A stretch of DNA of 64,000 bases, taken from assembly GCF_002007205.1 (NCBI RefSeq), contig NZ_LAZS01000005.1:682001-746000 (forward strand), written 5' to 3'. The stretch is from Ensifer adhaerens. Lineage in GTDB: Bacteria > Pseudomonadota > Alphaproteobacteria > Rhizobiales > Rhizobiaceae. Below, one piece after another: positions 28,183 through 37,947 of this stretch. Made by a program: the position numbers and the translations under genes. Positions within the stretch are counted from its first letter, which is position 1; every line of letters starts with the position of its first letter. The notes beneath the pieces are model-generated. The model saw nothing but the letters and a program-made list of their open reading frames with translations. It searched no databases and was not told where the DNA came from.

Positions 28183-29418
28183 ATGAATTTACGTTCTTTC
28201 GCCGCCGTGCTTTCAGCCGCCGTGGCTCTGCCGCTCAGCGCAGCCAGCGCTGCCGATCTTGAAGTGACCCATTGGTGGACCTCGGGTGGCGAAGCTGCCG
28301 CGGTCGCGGAACTCGCCAAGGCCTTCGACGCAACGGGCAATCACTGGGTCGATGGCGCGATCGCTGGCTCGGGCAGCACGGCGCGCCCGATCATGGTAAG
28401 CCGCATCACCGGCGGCGACCCGATGGGTGCCACGCAGTTCAACCATGGTCGTCAGGCGGAAGAGCTGGTTCAGGCCGGCATGATGCGCGACCTGACCGAT
28501 GTCGCGACCCGCGAAAAGTGGAAGGACATCATCAAGCCGGCGAGCCTGCTCGATTCCTGCACCATCGACGGCAAGATCTATTGCGCGCCGGTCAACATCC
28601 ACTCCTGGCAGTGGCTGTGGCTGTCGAACGCTGCCTTCAAGACGGCCGGCGTCGAAGTGCCGAAGAACTGGGACGAGTTCGTGGCGGCTGCACCGGCACT
28701 CGAAAAGGCCGGCATCGTGCCGCTCGCCGTCGGTGGCCAGCCATGGCAGGCAGCCGGCGCCTTCGACGTGCTGATGGTGGCGATCGCCGGCAAGGACACC
28801 TTCCAGAAGGTCTTTGGCGACAAGGATGAAGAAGTGGCCGCAGGCCCTGAGATCGCCAAGGTCTTCAAGGCCGCCGACGACGCGCGCCGCATGTCCAAGG
28901 GCACCAATGTCCAGGACTGGAACCAGGCGACCAACATGGTCATCACCGGCAAGGCCGGCGGCCAGATCATGGGTGACTGGGCTCAGGGTGAATTCGCGCT
29001 CGCCGGTCAGAAGGCCGGAACGGATTACACCTGCCTGCCAGGCCTCGGTGTCAACGAGATCATCTCGACCGGCGGCGACGCCTTCTACTTCCCGCTTTTG
29101 AAGGATGAGGAAAAGTCGAAGGCGCAGGAAGCGCTCGCTTCGACGCTGCTCGATCCGAAGACCCAGGTCGCCTTCAACCTCAAGAAGGGCTCGCTGCCGG
29201 TGCGCGGCGACGTCGACCTGGCTGCTGCCAACGACTGCATGAAGAAGGGCCTGGACATCCTTGCCAAGGGCAACGTGATCCAGGGTACCGACCAGCTGCT
29301 TTCGGCCGACAGCCAGAAGCAGAAGGAGGACCTGTTCTCCGAATTCTTCGCCAACCCGTCGATCACGCCGGAAGATGCGCAGAAGCGCTTCGCCGACATC
29401 ATCGCGAACGCGGAGTAA
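28183..29418 (+). CDS. Sugar ABC transporter substrate-binding protein (CUT1 type)
   Basis: Periplasmic binding protein of 411 residues with a signal peptide ending ASAASA near residue 23. The mature start DLEVTHWWTSGGEAAAV and IMGDWAQGEFA are typical of CUT1 glucoside/oligosaccharide binders. It is the first gene of the operon after the operators. A beta-mannoside or related oligosaccharide is the most likely ligand given the GH2 enzyme downstream, but binding specificity is inferred from context only. Confidence 0.9.
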   Translation: MNLRSFAAVLSAAVALPLSAASAADLEVTHWWTSGGEAAAVAELAKAFDATGNHWVDGAIAGSGSTARPIMVSRITGGDPMGATQFNHGRQAEELVQAGMMRDLTDVATREKWKDIIKPASLLDSCTIDGKIYCAPVNIHSWQWLWLSNAAFKTAGVEVPKNWDEFVAAAPALEKAGIVPLAVGGQPWQAAGAFDVLMVAIAGKDTFQKVFGDKDEEVAAGPEIAKVFKAADDARRMSKGTNVQDWNQATNMVITGKAGGQIMGDWAQGEFALAGQKAGTDYTCLPGLGVNEIISTGGDAFYFPLLKDEEKSKAQEALASTLLDPKTQVAFNLKKGSLPVRGDVDLAAANDCMKKGLDILAKGNVIQGTDQLLSADSQKQKEDLFSEFFANPSITPEDAQKRFADIIANAE

Positions 29419-29610
29419 CCGCAACTGCCTTGACCGGCCTCGCTTAAGCGAGGTCGGTCAGGCCTCCCACGCGGCATGGCGTGTCCGTGCCGGCAGCCTG
29501 CGCGCAACGTGTTCGCGGACTGCCTGGGAGTGGTTGTCGCCCTGATGCGGCGAGGCGCAATTGGCGCTGCCCATCGTCCGAAACCCAATGCAGTTCCGGA
29601 GGAACGAAAC

Positions 29611-30519
29611 ATGGCGGGTCACACACAAGGTTCGGGCCGACCGAACCAGTGGCTGCGGAACCTGAACGCGAAGATTGCCTCCGTCCCGATGATCCTGACG
29701 GCCGTGGTGATCTTCCTCGGTGGCACGATCTGGACGGTCGTCTATTCCTTCACCAATTCCAAGCTCTTGCCGCGGCTGTCCTTCGTCGGCCTTGATCAAT
29801 ACGAACGCCTGTGGGACGCGCCGCGCTGGCTGGTCTCGGTGCAGAACCTCGCCATCTACGGCATCTTCTCGCTGATCTTCAGCCTCGTCATCGGCTTCGT
29901 TCTGGCGGCGCTGATGGACCAGAAGATCCGCTTCGAGAACACCTTCCGCACCATCATGCTCTATCCCTTCGCCCTGTCCTTCATCGTGACGGGGCTGGTG
30001 TGGCAATGGATGCTCAATCCGGAATTCGGCATCCAGTCGGTGGTGCGCTCGCTCGGCTGGGAGACCTTCACCTTCGACCCGCTCTACAATGCCGACATCG
30101 TCATCTACGGGATCCTGATCGCCGCCCTCTGGCAAGGCACCGGGCTCGTGATGTGCCTGATGCTCGCGGGGCTTCGCGGCATCGACGAGGACATCTGGAA
30201 GGCTGCGCGCGTCGACGGCATTCCGATGTGGAAGACCTACATCTTCGTCGTCATCCCGATGATGCGCGGGGTCTTCATAACCACGCTGGTGATCATCGCA
30301 AGCGGCATCGTCAAGGTCTACGACCTCGTGGTGGCGCAGACGAGCGGCGGTCCCGGGATCGCGTCGGAAGTGCCGGCAAAATACGTCTACGACTACATGT
30401 TCCAGGCGCAGAACCTCGGCCAGGGCTTCGCTGCCTCGACCATGATGCTCATCACCGTCGCCATCATCATCGTGCCTTGGGCCTATCTGGAATTCGGGGG
30501 AGGGCGCAAGCGTGTCTGA
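29611..30519 (+). CDS. Sugar ABC transporter permease (MalF-like)
   Basis: Inner-membrane permease of 302 residues with about six helices. The EAA loop is EDIWKAARVDGIPMWKTY followed by VVIP. ATG 29611 has CGGAGGAACGAAAC upstream; an in-frame extension to 29476 is discarded. It pairs with the next permease, whose start overlaps by 8 bp. Confidence 0.92.
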   Translation: MAGHTQGSGRPNQWLRNLNAKIASVPMILTAVVIFLGGTIWTVVYSFTNSKLLPRLSFVGLDQYERLWDAPRWLVSVQNLAIYGIFSLIFSLVIGFVLAALMDQKIRFENTFRTIMLYPFALSFIVTGLVWQWMLNPEFGIQSVVRSLGWETFTFDPLYNADIVIYGILIAALWQGTGLVMCLMLAGLRGIDEDIWKAARVDGIPMWKTYIFVVIPMMRGVFITTLVIIASGIVKVYDLVVAQTSGGPGIASEVPAKYVYDYMFQAQNLGQGFAASTMMLITVAIIIVPWAYLEFGGGRKRV

Positions 30520-31462
30520 TATCGTTGCTTTCAATTCGGTGGCTGACGAAGCCGCACCTCAGGCGCAGACGGATCGCGTTATTGCCGGGCCGCGTGGGCG
30601 AAAACCCCGCCGGGCGCTTTCCGGTCGCAACATCATGATCTACGGCACGCTTGTTGTCGTGGCGCTCTATTACCTGCTGCCGCTCTATGTGATGGTCATA
30701 ACCTCGCTCAAGGGCATGCCGGAAATCCGGCTCGGCAACATCTTCGCGCCGCCGGTCGAAATCACCTTCGAGCCCTGGGTCAAGGCCTGGGCGAGCGCCT
30801 GCACGGGGCTCAACTGCGACGGGCTTTCGCGCGGCTTCTGGAACTCGGTGCGCATCACCGTTCCCTCGACGCTCGTCTCGATCGCGATCGCCTCGGTCAA
30901 TGGCTATGCGCTCGCCAACTGGCGCTTCAAGGGGGCGGAGCTGTTCTTCACGATCCTGATCGTCGGCGCCTTCATTCCCTATCAGGTGATGATCTATCCG
31001 ATCGTCATCGTGCTGCGCGAAATGGGCGTCTACGGCACGCTGACCGGTCTGATCCTCGTTCATACCATCTTCGGCATGCCGATCCTGACGCTGCTCTTCC
31101 GCAACTATTTCGCCGGCCTGCCGGAGGAACTGTTCAAGGCCGCGCGCGTCGATGGCGCAGGCTTCTGGACCATCTACTTCAAGATCATGCTGCCAATGTC
31201 GCTGCCGATCTTCGTCGTGGCGATGATCCTGCAGGTCACCGGCATCTGGAACGACTTCCTCTTCGGCGTCGTGTTCACCCGGCCGGAATATTACCCGATG
31301 ACGGTTCAGCTCAACAACATCGTCAACTCGGTCCAGGGCGTGAAGGAGTACAACGTCAACATGGCAGCGACGATCCTCACGGGCGCCGTGCCGCTCTTCG
31401 TCTACTTCGTCTCCGGACGGCTTTTTGTCCGCGGCATCGCCGCCGGCGCAGTGAAAGGGTAA
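30512..31462 (+). CDS. Sugar ABC transporter permease (MalG-like)
   Basis: Second permease, 316 residues. A cytoplasmic N-terminus of about 40 residues precedes six helices; the EAA loop reads EELFKAARVDGAGFWTIYFKI. The GTG start overlaps the previous gene. It ends 4 bp before the ATPase gene. Confidence 0.92.
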   Translation: MSDIVAFNSVADEAAPQAQTDRVIAGPRGRKPRRALSGRNIMIYGTLVVVALYYLLPLYVMVITSLKGMPEIRLGNIFAPPVEITFEPWVKAWASACTGLNCDGLSRGFWNSVRITVPSTLVSIAIASVNGYALANWRFKGAELFFTILIVGAFIPYQVMIYPIVIVLREMGVYGTLTGLILVHTIFGMPILTLLFRNYFAGLPEELFKAARVDGAGFWTIYFKIMLPMSLPIFVVAMILQVTGIWNDFLFGVVFTRPEYYPMTVQLNNIVNSVQGVKEYNVNMAATILTGAVPLFVYFVSGRLFVRGIAAGAVKG

Positions 31463-31466
31463 GGAC

Positions 31467-32561
31467 ATGCAAAACGTCAGCGTATCGGTAAAAGACCTGT
31501 CGTTGAGCTTCGGTGCCGTCACTGTGCTCGACACGCTCAACCTCGACATCAAGGACGGCGAGTTCCTGGTGCTGCTCGGCTCGTCCGGCTGCGGCAAGTC
31601 GACCCTGCTCAACTGCATCGCCGGCCTTCTCGATGTCAGCGACGGGCAGATCTTCATCAAGAACAAGAACGTCACCTGGGAGGAGCCCAAGGACCGCGGC
31701 ATCGGCATGGTGTTCCAGTCCTACGCGCTCTATCCGCAGATGTCGGTGGAAAAGAACCTCTCCTTCGGCCTGCAGGTCGCCAAGGTGCCGAAGGAGGAGA
31801 TCGACAAGCGCGTCAGCCGCGCCGCCGAGATCCTGCAGATCCAGCCGCTCCTGAAGCGCAAGCCCTCGGAACTGTCGGGCGGCCAGCGCCAGCGCGTGGC
31901 GATCGGTCGGGCGCTGGTGCGTGATGTCGACGTGTTCCTGTTCGACGAGCCGCTCTCCAACCTCGACGCCAAGCTGCGCTCGGAGCTGCGCGTCGAGATC
32001 AAGCGGCTGCACCAGTCGCTGAAGAACACCATGATCTACGTCACCCACGACCAGATCGAGGCGCTGACGCTCGCCGATCGCATCGCCGTCATGAAGAGCG
32101 GCGTCATCCAGCAGCTGGCCGATCCGATGACGATCTACAACGCGCCGGAAAACCTGTTTGTCGCCGGCTTCATCGGCTCGCCGTCGATGAACTTCTTCCG
32201 CGGCGAGCTGCAGCTTCGCGACCAGCGCGCCTACGTCCACGCCAACGGCGTCGATTTCGACGTGTCGGCCTATCCGTCGCGCGCGCCATTCGTACACGGA
32301 CAGAAGGTCGTGCTGGGCCTCAGGCCCGAGCATGTGCGCGTCGATGAGGCGGCCAGTGGGGCGGCAGCGTCGCACCGGGCGGTCGTCGATATCGAGGAAC
32401 CGATGGGCGCCGACAACCTGCTGTGGCTGAAGCTTGCCGGACAGTCGATGTCCGTGCGCATCGCCGGCCAGCGGCGCTATGCGCCGGGCACGGCGGTCAC
32501 GCTCTCCTTCGACATGGCGGTTGCCTCGATCTTCGATGCGACAAGCGAGAACCGACTGTGA
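31467..32561 (+). CDS. Sugar ABC transporter ATPase (UgpC/MalK-like)
   Basis: Nucleotide-binding subunit of 364 residues. Walker A GSSGCGKST is at 38-46, signature LSGGQ at 136-140 and Walker B FLFDEP at 157-162. A C-terminal TOBE/MalK regulatory domain follows from about 235 (LGLRPEHVRVDEA). The order SBP-permease-permease-ATPase completes one importer. Confidence 0.94.
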   Translation: MQNVSVSVKDLSLSFGAVTVLDTLNLDIKDGEFLVLLGSSGCGKSTLLNCIAGLLDVSDGQIFIKNKNVTWEEPKDRGIGMVFQSYALYPQMSVEKNLSFGLQVAKVPKEEIDKRVSRAAEILQIQPLLKRKPSELSGGQRQRVAIGRALVRDVDVFLFDEPLSNLDAKLRSELRVEIKRLHQSLKNTMIYVTHDQIEALTLADRIAVMKSGVIQQLADPMTIYNAPENLFVAGFIGSPSMNFFRGELQLRDQRAYVHANGVDFDVSAYPSRAPFVHGQKVVLGLRPEHVRVDEAASGAAASHRAVVDIEEPMGADNLLWLKLAGQSMSVRIAGQRRYAPGTAVTLSFDMAVASIFDATSENRL

Positions 32562-32571
32562 AATAAAGAGA

Positions 32572-32597
32572 TGCCGGGCAGGGATCGTTGCCCGGCA
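32572..32597 (+). terminator. Intra-operon hairpin after the ATPase gene
   Basis: TGCCGGGCA and TGCCCGGCA flank an 8-nt loop. There is no T-run, so it may be a partial terminator or an mRNA-stabilising hairpin that reduces expression of the catabolic genes relative to the transporter. Confidence 0.45.
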
Positions 32598-32644
32598 CCT
32601 CCCAGCAATGACTGTGCCGGCGTGGCCGGTCGATCTATGGAACC

Positions 32645-35125
32645 ATGCGCATGCTCTCTGAGGATTTCACCCGCACCGCCATTCGCCTCGATCTCGCAGG
32701 GGATTGGCAGCTTTCTTCGGTCGACAACAGCCATACGCTGACGATCGCGCTGCCGGGCGACGTGCATTCTGCCTTGCTTACGGCGGGCGTGATCGACGAT
32801 CCCTATGTCGGTCGCAACGAGAACGACGTGCAGTGGGTGGCGCACAAGGATTGGGCGATCGAGCGCACGGTAGCGGTCGCAGCCGATGACCTCTCGGGCT
32901 ACTGGTATCTCGACCTCGAGAGCCTCGACACGGTCGCCTCGGTCTTCGTCAACGACGTGGCCGTGCTCGAAGCGGAAAACTGCTTCCGCCGCTACCGGCC
33001 GGATGTCTCGAAGGCATTGGTTGCCGGCGAAAACCGCATCCGTATCGTCCTGCATTCCTCGATTGCCGAGGGCGCGCGGCGCCAGGCCGAACAGCCGTTC
33101 TATGTGCCTTACCATCCCGGCAATTCGCCGATTGCCAACGGCAACATGCTGAGGAAGCCCCAGTGCCATTTCGGCTGGGACTGGAACCTCGCAATCGCGC
33201 CGCTCGGCGTCTACGGCGAGATCGCGCTTTGCCGGCTGGAGATCGCCCGCATCGAACATGTGACGACCAAGCAGGTCTGGCTTGAGGACGGTTCGGTCGA
33301 TCTGGTGGTGACGCTGACGCTGTTTGCCGACGCGCCCGGCATCGTACCGGTGCATTTCTCGCTCGACGAGGACCGCGAACGGCTGGATTGCGCCGTCGGC
33401 AAGGGCGAGACGCGCATCACCCACGTCTTCACCGTCGCAGAGCCAAAGCGCTGGTGGCCGGCAGGCAGCGGCGAGCAGCACCTGTCGCAGCTCACCGTCG
33501 AGGTGCCGCAGGAACAGGTGAGCCGCCAGATCGGCTTTCGCACCATCGAGCTCCTGACCGACAAGGACGAGGCCGGCAGCCGCTTTGCCTTCCGCGTCAA
33601 CGGTCGCGAGATCTTCTGCAAGGGCGCCAACTGGATCCCGGCCGATGCTTTGGCGTCGCGGGTCACACCGGAGGGCGTCGAGGACCTTTTGACCTCGGCT
33701 GTCGATGCCAACATGAACATGATCCGCGTCTGGGGCGGCGGCTTCTACGAGCCGGACTGGTTCTACGATCTCTGCGACCGGCTGGGCCTCATGGTCTGGC
33801 AGGACTTCATGTTCGCCTGCAACCTCTATCCCTCGACGCCGGATTTCCTGGAGAATGTCGCAGCCGAGGTGGACCATCAGGCCAAGCGCCTGTCGGCGCA
33901 TCCGTCGATCGCGGTCTGGTGTGGCGACAACGAGCTTGTTGGCGCACTCACCTGGTTCGACGAGCCGCGCAAGGATCGCGACCGCTATCTCGTTTCCTAT
34001 GACCGGCTGAACCGCACCATCGAAGTGGCGCTGAAGGCGGCATTGCCAGAGGCGATCTGGTGGCCATCGAGCCCGGCCTCCGGCTACCTCGATTTCGGCG
34101 ACGCCTGGCATGCGGATGGCTCCGGCGACATGCACTACTGGTCGGTCTGGCACGAGAACAAGTCTTTCGACAATTACCGCACCGTGCGCCCGCGCTTCTG
34201 CTCGGAGTTCGGCTTCCAGTCCTACACGTCGATGCCGGTCATCCGGCAGTTTGCGGCGGAGAAGGACCTCAACATCGCATCGCCCGTGATCGAGAGCCAC
34301 CAGAAGAATGTCGGCGGCAACGAACGCATCGCCGGCACGATGTTCCGCTACTTCCGCTTCCCGAAGGATTTCCCGGCTTTCGTCTATCTCAGCCAGATCC
34401 AGCAGGGGCTGGCGATCCGCACGGCGGTCGACTACTGGCGTTCGCTGAAGCCCCATTGCATGGGCACGCTCTACTGGCAGCTCAACGACACCTGGCCGGT
34501 CGCCTCCTGGTCGAGCCTCGACTATGGCGGCAGCTGGAAGGCGATGCATTACATGGTACGCCGCTTTTTCCAGCCGGTCTCGGTCGCGGCCATTCCGTCG
34601 GCCGATGGCAAGGAGATCGCCTTCTCGATGGTCAACGACACGGCCGAGCCCGTGACCGTCGAGCTGCAGACCTTCCTGGTTTCGCTCGATGGCCGGCGCA
34701 CGCCGCTGACGGCTGCCGCCGGTACCTGCAGTCCGGACCGGGCGGCGACGCTGGTGACGATCGCCGCCTTCGACATTCCTGAAGGCGACCTTTTGTTCTG
34801 GTCCTTCGAGGCGTCGAACGGCATGTCCGGCGAGGGCCATCACGTGAACGGCACCTACAAGGCACTGGACCTGCAGCCATCCGGCCTGACGCTCGATGTG
34901 GCGCCGGCGGGCGAGGGCGCCTTCGACGTCACGGTCAAGGCGAGCGGCCTGGCGCTACATGTGATGGTCGAGGCTGATGTCGCCGGGCGCTATTCCGACA
35001 ACGCCTTCGACCTCTTGGCCGGCGAGACAAAGGTCATCCGTTTCACCCCGAAGGTGCCGCTTGGCGCAGGCGAACGTCCGCGCCTTACCGCCTTCGATCT
35101 CGAATCCTGCCAGGGAAAGGGTTGA
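32645..35125 (+). CDS. Beta-mannosidase (glycoside hydrolase family 2)
   Basis: Retaining exo-glycosidase of 826 residues. It has an N-terminal sugar-binding beta-sandwich, an immunoglobulin-like domain, a TIM barrel and C-terminal beta domains. The acid/base is Glu430 in WCGDNE and the nucleophile Glu521 in CSEFGFQS; the [19 protein letters not shown] stretch is characteristic of beta-mannosidases. There is no signal peptide, so it acts in the cytoplasm on imported oligosaccharides and releases mannose. ATG 32645 is the family-like start. Confidence 0.9.
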   Translation: MRMLSEDFTRTAIRLDLAGDWQLSSVDNSHTLTIALPGDVHSALLTAGVIDDPYVGRNENDVQWVAHKDWAIERTVAVAADDLSGYWYLDLESLDTVASVFVNDVAVLEAENCFRRYRPDVSKALVAGENRIRIVLHSSIAEGARRQAEQPFYVPYHPGNSPIANGNMLRKPQCHFGWDWNLAIAPLGVYGEIALCRLEIARIEHVTTKQVWLEDGSVDLVVTLTLFADAPGIVPVHFSLDEDRERLDCAVGKGETRITHVFTVAEPKRWWPAGSGEQHLSQLTVEVPQEQVSRQIGFRTIELLTDKDEAGSRFAFRVNGREIFCKGANWIPADALASRVTPEGVEDLLTSAVDANMNMIRVWGGGFYEPDWFYDLCDRLGLMVWQDFMFACNLYPSTPDFLENVAAEVDHQAKRLSAHPSIAVWCGDNELVGALTWFDEPRKDRDRYLVSYDRLNRTIEVALKAALPEAIWWPSSPASGYLDFGDAWHADGSGDMHYWSVWHENKSFDNYRTVRPRFCSEFGFQSYTSMPVIRQFAAEKDLNIASPVIESHQKNVGGNERIAGTMFRYFRFPKDFPAFVYLSQIQQGLAIRTAVDYWRSLKPHCMGTLYWQLNDTWPVASWSSLDYGGSWKAMHYMVRRFFQPVSVAAIPSADGKEIAFSMVNDTAEPVTVELQTFLVSLDGRRTPLTAAAGTCSPDRAATLVTIAAFDIPEGDLLFWSFEASNGMSGEGHHVNGTYKALDLQPSGLTLDVAPAGEGAFDVTVKASGLALHVMVEADVAGRYSDNAFDLLAGETKVIRFTPKVPLGAGERPRLTAFDLESCQGKG

Positions 35126-35130
35126 CCGCC

Positions 35131-35820
35131 ATGAAACGCAGCCACGTCAACGACATCATCGGCGAGAGCGATGCCTTCATGAAGAGCTTCGGCTTCACGC
35201 TGCCGCCCTTTGCCTACTGGTCGCCGGAGCAGTTGAAGTCGCACGTCGCATCGGACAGCCCGACGATCTTCGACGCCCGCCTTGGCTGGGACATTACCGA
35301 CTACGGCAAGGGCCGCTTCGACGATTTCGGGCTTGTGCTCTTTACGCTGCGCAACGGCGATGCGTCGAACCTTAAGGCCGGGCAGGGCATGGTCTATGCC
35401 GAAAAGCTGATGATTACCGCCAAGGACCAGGTCAACCCGCTACATCGCCACGCGATAAAGACCGAGGACATCATCAACCGCGGCGGCGGCGCGCTGGTGC
35501 TGCAGATGTACAATTCGAAGTCTGACGGCAGCGTCGACGAGGAGAGCGACGTGGTCGTCGCCACCGACGCGCGGCTGCGCACGCTGAAGGCCGGTGAATT
35601 GCTGAAGCTCAAGGCCGGCGAAAGCGTCACGCTTCTGCCCGGTAACTGGCATGCCTTCTGGGCCGAAGGCGCCGACGTGCTGATGGGCGAGGTTTCGACC
35701 GTCAACGACGATCTCACCGACAACTATTTCCGCGAGCCCGTCGGTCGCTTCTCGGCGATCGAGGAGGACGCGGCACCCACCCACCTGCTGGTGTCGGACT
35801 ACGACACCTGGCTCAAGTGA
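35131..35820 (+). CDS. D-lyxose/D-mannose ketol-isomerase (cupin type)
   Basis: Cupin sugar isomerase of 229 residues resembling the E. coli O157 D-lyxose isomerase: both begin MKRS-x-NDI and share LGWD-T, FTLRNG, EDIINRGGG and GEVS-VNDD. Likely metal ligands are His105, His107, Glu112 and His174 (PLHRH, TEDII, GNWHAFW). These enzymes convert D-lyxose to D-xylulose and D-mannose to D-fructose. Next to a beta-mannosidase, mannose is the probable substrate. ATG 35131 is chosen over TTG 35122. Confidence 0.85.
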   Translation: MKRSHVNDIIGESDAFMKSFGFTLPPFAYWSPEQLKSHVASDSPTIFDARLGWDITDYGKGRFDDFGLVLFTLRNGDASNLKAGQGMVYAEKLMITAKDQVNPLHRHAIKTEDIINRGGGALVLQMYNSKSDGSVDEESDVVVATDARLRTLKAGELLKLKAGESVTLLPGNWHAFWAEGADVLMGEVSTVNDDLTDNYFREPVGRFSAIEEDAAPTHLLVSDYDTWLK

Positions 35821-35863
35821 TCCGATCCCAAGACCCCCCAAGGACGAAATCGAGGAGGATTTC

Positions 35864-36625
35864 ATGAAGGACGTCAGTTTCCAGCTTTACAGCGCCCGCA
35901 ACTTCCCGCCGTTCGCCAACGTGTTGAAGGCGCTCGGCGATGCCGGCTACAGCCAGGTCGAGGGTTATGGCGCGCTCTATGCGGCGCTCAGCGACGCCGA
36001 GATCGCCAGCTTCAAGGAAGGTCTCGACGAGAATGGTCTTGCCATGCCGACCGCGCACTTTGGCCTCGACATGCTGGAGAGCGATCCGGCCCGCGTGCTC
36101 GAAATCGCCAAGGCGCTCGGCATCAAGGCGATCTATTGCCCCTACCTCATGCCCGAACAGCGCCCGACCGATGCCGCCGGCTGGCGCGCCTTCGGCGAGC
36201 GGCTGCAGAAGGCCGGCAAGCCCTATCGCGATGCCGGGCTGATCTTCGGCTGGCACAACCACGACTTCGAGTTCGCGGCCCTGCCGGACGGCAGCATCCC
36301 GCAGGACCTGATCTTCGCAGGCGGTCCGGACCTCTCCTGGGAGGCCGATATCGCCTGGATCATCCGCGGCGGTGCCGATCCGATCGCCTGGATCAAGAAG
36401 TATGGCGACCGCATCACTGCCGTGCACGTGAAGGACATCGCGCCGACGGGCGAGAAGAAGGACGAGGACGGCTGGGCCGATGTCGGCGAGGGCACGGTCG
36501 ACTGGAAGGGCCTGTTCCAGGCGCTCTCGGGAACCAAGGTCCGCTACTTCATCGCCGAGCACGACAATCCGAGCGATTTCAAGCGCTTCGCCAAGCGTTC
36601 GCTCGCTTCCATCCAATCCTATTGA
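35864..36625 (+). CDS. Sugar phosphate isomerase/epimerase-like protein (AP endonuclease 2 TIM barrel)
   Basis: TIM-barrel protein of 253 residues of the xylose-isomerase-like family. Metal-binding residues appear in FGWHNHDFEF, LSWEADIAW, VHVKDIAP and FIAEHDNPSDF. Such proteins isomerise or epimerise sugars or keto-sugars. A CGAGGAGG ribosome site precedes the start. It is followed 15 bp later by the Gfo/Idh dehydrogenase, a common pairing for sugar or inositol-like catabolism. The exact substrate is unknown. Confidence 0.85.
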   Translation: MKDVSFQLYSARNFPPFANVLKALGDAGYSQVEGYGALYAALSDAEIASFKEGLDENGLAMPTAHFGLDMLESDPARVLEIAKALGIKAIYCPYLMPEQRPTDAAGWRAFGERLQKAGKPYRDAGLIFGWHNHDFEFAALPDGSIPQDLIFAGGPDLSWEADIAWIIRGGADPIAWIKKYGDRITAVHVKDIAPTGEKKDEDGWADVGEGTVDWKGLFQALSGTKVRYFIAEHDNPSDFKRFAKRSLASIQSY

Positions 36626-36640
36626 GAAGCAGGTTTATCC

Positions 36641-37819
36641 ATGACCAAGGAACTTGGCGTCGGCATCATCGGATGCGGCAACATCTCCACCACCTACTTC
36701 AAGCTCGCCCCGCTCTTCAGGGGCATTAAGGTCGTCGCCTGCGCCGACCTGAACCCGGCAGCGGCCGAGGCACGGGCGGCTGAATACGGCGTCGAGGCCC
36801 AGAGCATCGAGGCGTTGCTCGCGAACCCTGACGTCGACATCGTCGTCAATCTGACGATCCCGGATGCGCATTATCCGGTGTCGAAGGCGATCCTCGAAGC
36901 CGGCAAGCATGTCTACTCGGAAAAGCCGCTGGTGCTTTCGCTGGAACAGGGCGAGGACCTGAGGGCGATCGCCAAGGCGAAGGGCCTTTCCGTCGGCTGC
37001 GCGCCGGACACTTTCCTCGGCGGTGCGCACCAGCTTGCCCGCAGCACTATTGATGACGGCAAGATCGGCCGGGTGACCTCGGGCACCTGCCACGTCATGA
37101 GCCCGGGCATGGAGATGTGGCATCCGAACCCGGACTTCTTCTTCCTGCCCGGCGGCGGCCCGATCCTCGATCTCGGTCCCTACTACATCGCCAACCTGAT
37201 CAACCTGATCGGACCGGTGAAGCGCGTGGCGGCTCTCGCCACCATGGCCAACCCGACCCGCACCATCACCAGTGAACCGCGCAAGGGCGAGGTGATCCCG
37301 GTCAAGACCCCCACCAACATCCATGCGCTGCTCGAGTTTCAGAACGGTGCGACGATCACGCTGTCGGCGAGCTGGGATGTCTGGTCGCACCGCCACGCCA
37401 ATATGGAGCTCTACGGCACCGAAGGCTCGCTCTACGTGCCCGACCCGAACTTCTTCGGCGGCACCGTGGAGATCAGCGGCCAGGACAAGAACATCCAGCC
37501 GCTGGAACCCTGGGATCACCCCTTCGGCATTGCCAACCAGGAGCACCCGCAGGGGCCGATGGCCAACTACCGCACGTCCGGCCTTGCCGACATGGCGCTG
37601 GCAATCCTCGAAGGCCGCGACGCCCGCTGCTCGCTCGACCGTGCGCTGCACGGCGTCGATGTCATGGTCTCGATCCTGAAGTCCGGCGACGAGGGGCGCT
37701 TCATCGAGCTCTCCACCACCTGCACCCAGCCGGCAGCCCTCGGCATCGAGGAAGCGCGGGCACTGCTGCGTGAGCCGCAAGAAGAAATATCGGGAAATCG
37801 CGTCGCTGCGGCTTCATAG
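36641..37819 (+). CDS. Gfo/Idh/MocA-family dehydrogenase
   Basis: NAD(P)-dependent oxidoreductase of 392 residues. The Rossmann motif GIIGCGNIS is at about 8-16 and the catalytic-lysine EKP motif at 94-96 (VYSEKPL), followed by a substrate domain with GGGPILDLGPYYI. It probably oxidises a cyclic sugar or its C3 hydroxyl, with the isomerase-like neighbour acting on the product. It belongs to the mannoside operon by direction and spacing. Confidence 0.88.
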   Translation: MTKELGVGIIGCGNISTTYFKLAPLFRGIKVVACADLNPAAAEARAAEYGVEAQSIEALLANPDVDIVVNLTIPDAHYPVSKAILEAGKHVYSEKPLVLSLEQGEDLRAIAKAKGLSVGCAPDTFLGGAHQLARSTIDDGKIGRVTSGTCHVMSPGMEMWHPNPDFFFLPGGGPILDLGPYYIANLINLIGPVKRVAALATMANPTRTITSEPRKGEVIPVKTPTNIHALLEFQNGATITLSASWDVWSHRHANMELYGTEGSLYVPDPNFFGGTVEISGQDKNIQPLEPWDHPFGIANQEHPQGPMANYRTSGLADMALAILEGRDARCSLDRALHGVDVMVSILKSGDEGRFIELSTTCTQPAALGIEEARALLREPQEEISGNRVAAAS

Positions 37820-37947
37820 CGACAACAGACAGGTTTAGACCTTTCAGAACTGAGGTTTCCGTTGCGGCCAGCCGCGACGGAAACCGTTTCATTTTGAGGG
37901 TGGCGGAAAGGTTTGCCACCCGGACACGGATCGCGGAGGATTTTGCG

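Noticed and set aside
32477-34843. 788-codon minus-strand open frame over the beta-mannosidase
   Set aside because: No domain signatures, while the plus strand has both GH2 catalytic motifs; long antisense frames are expected at this GC content.
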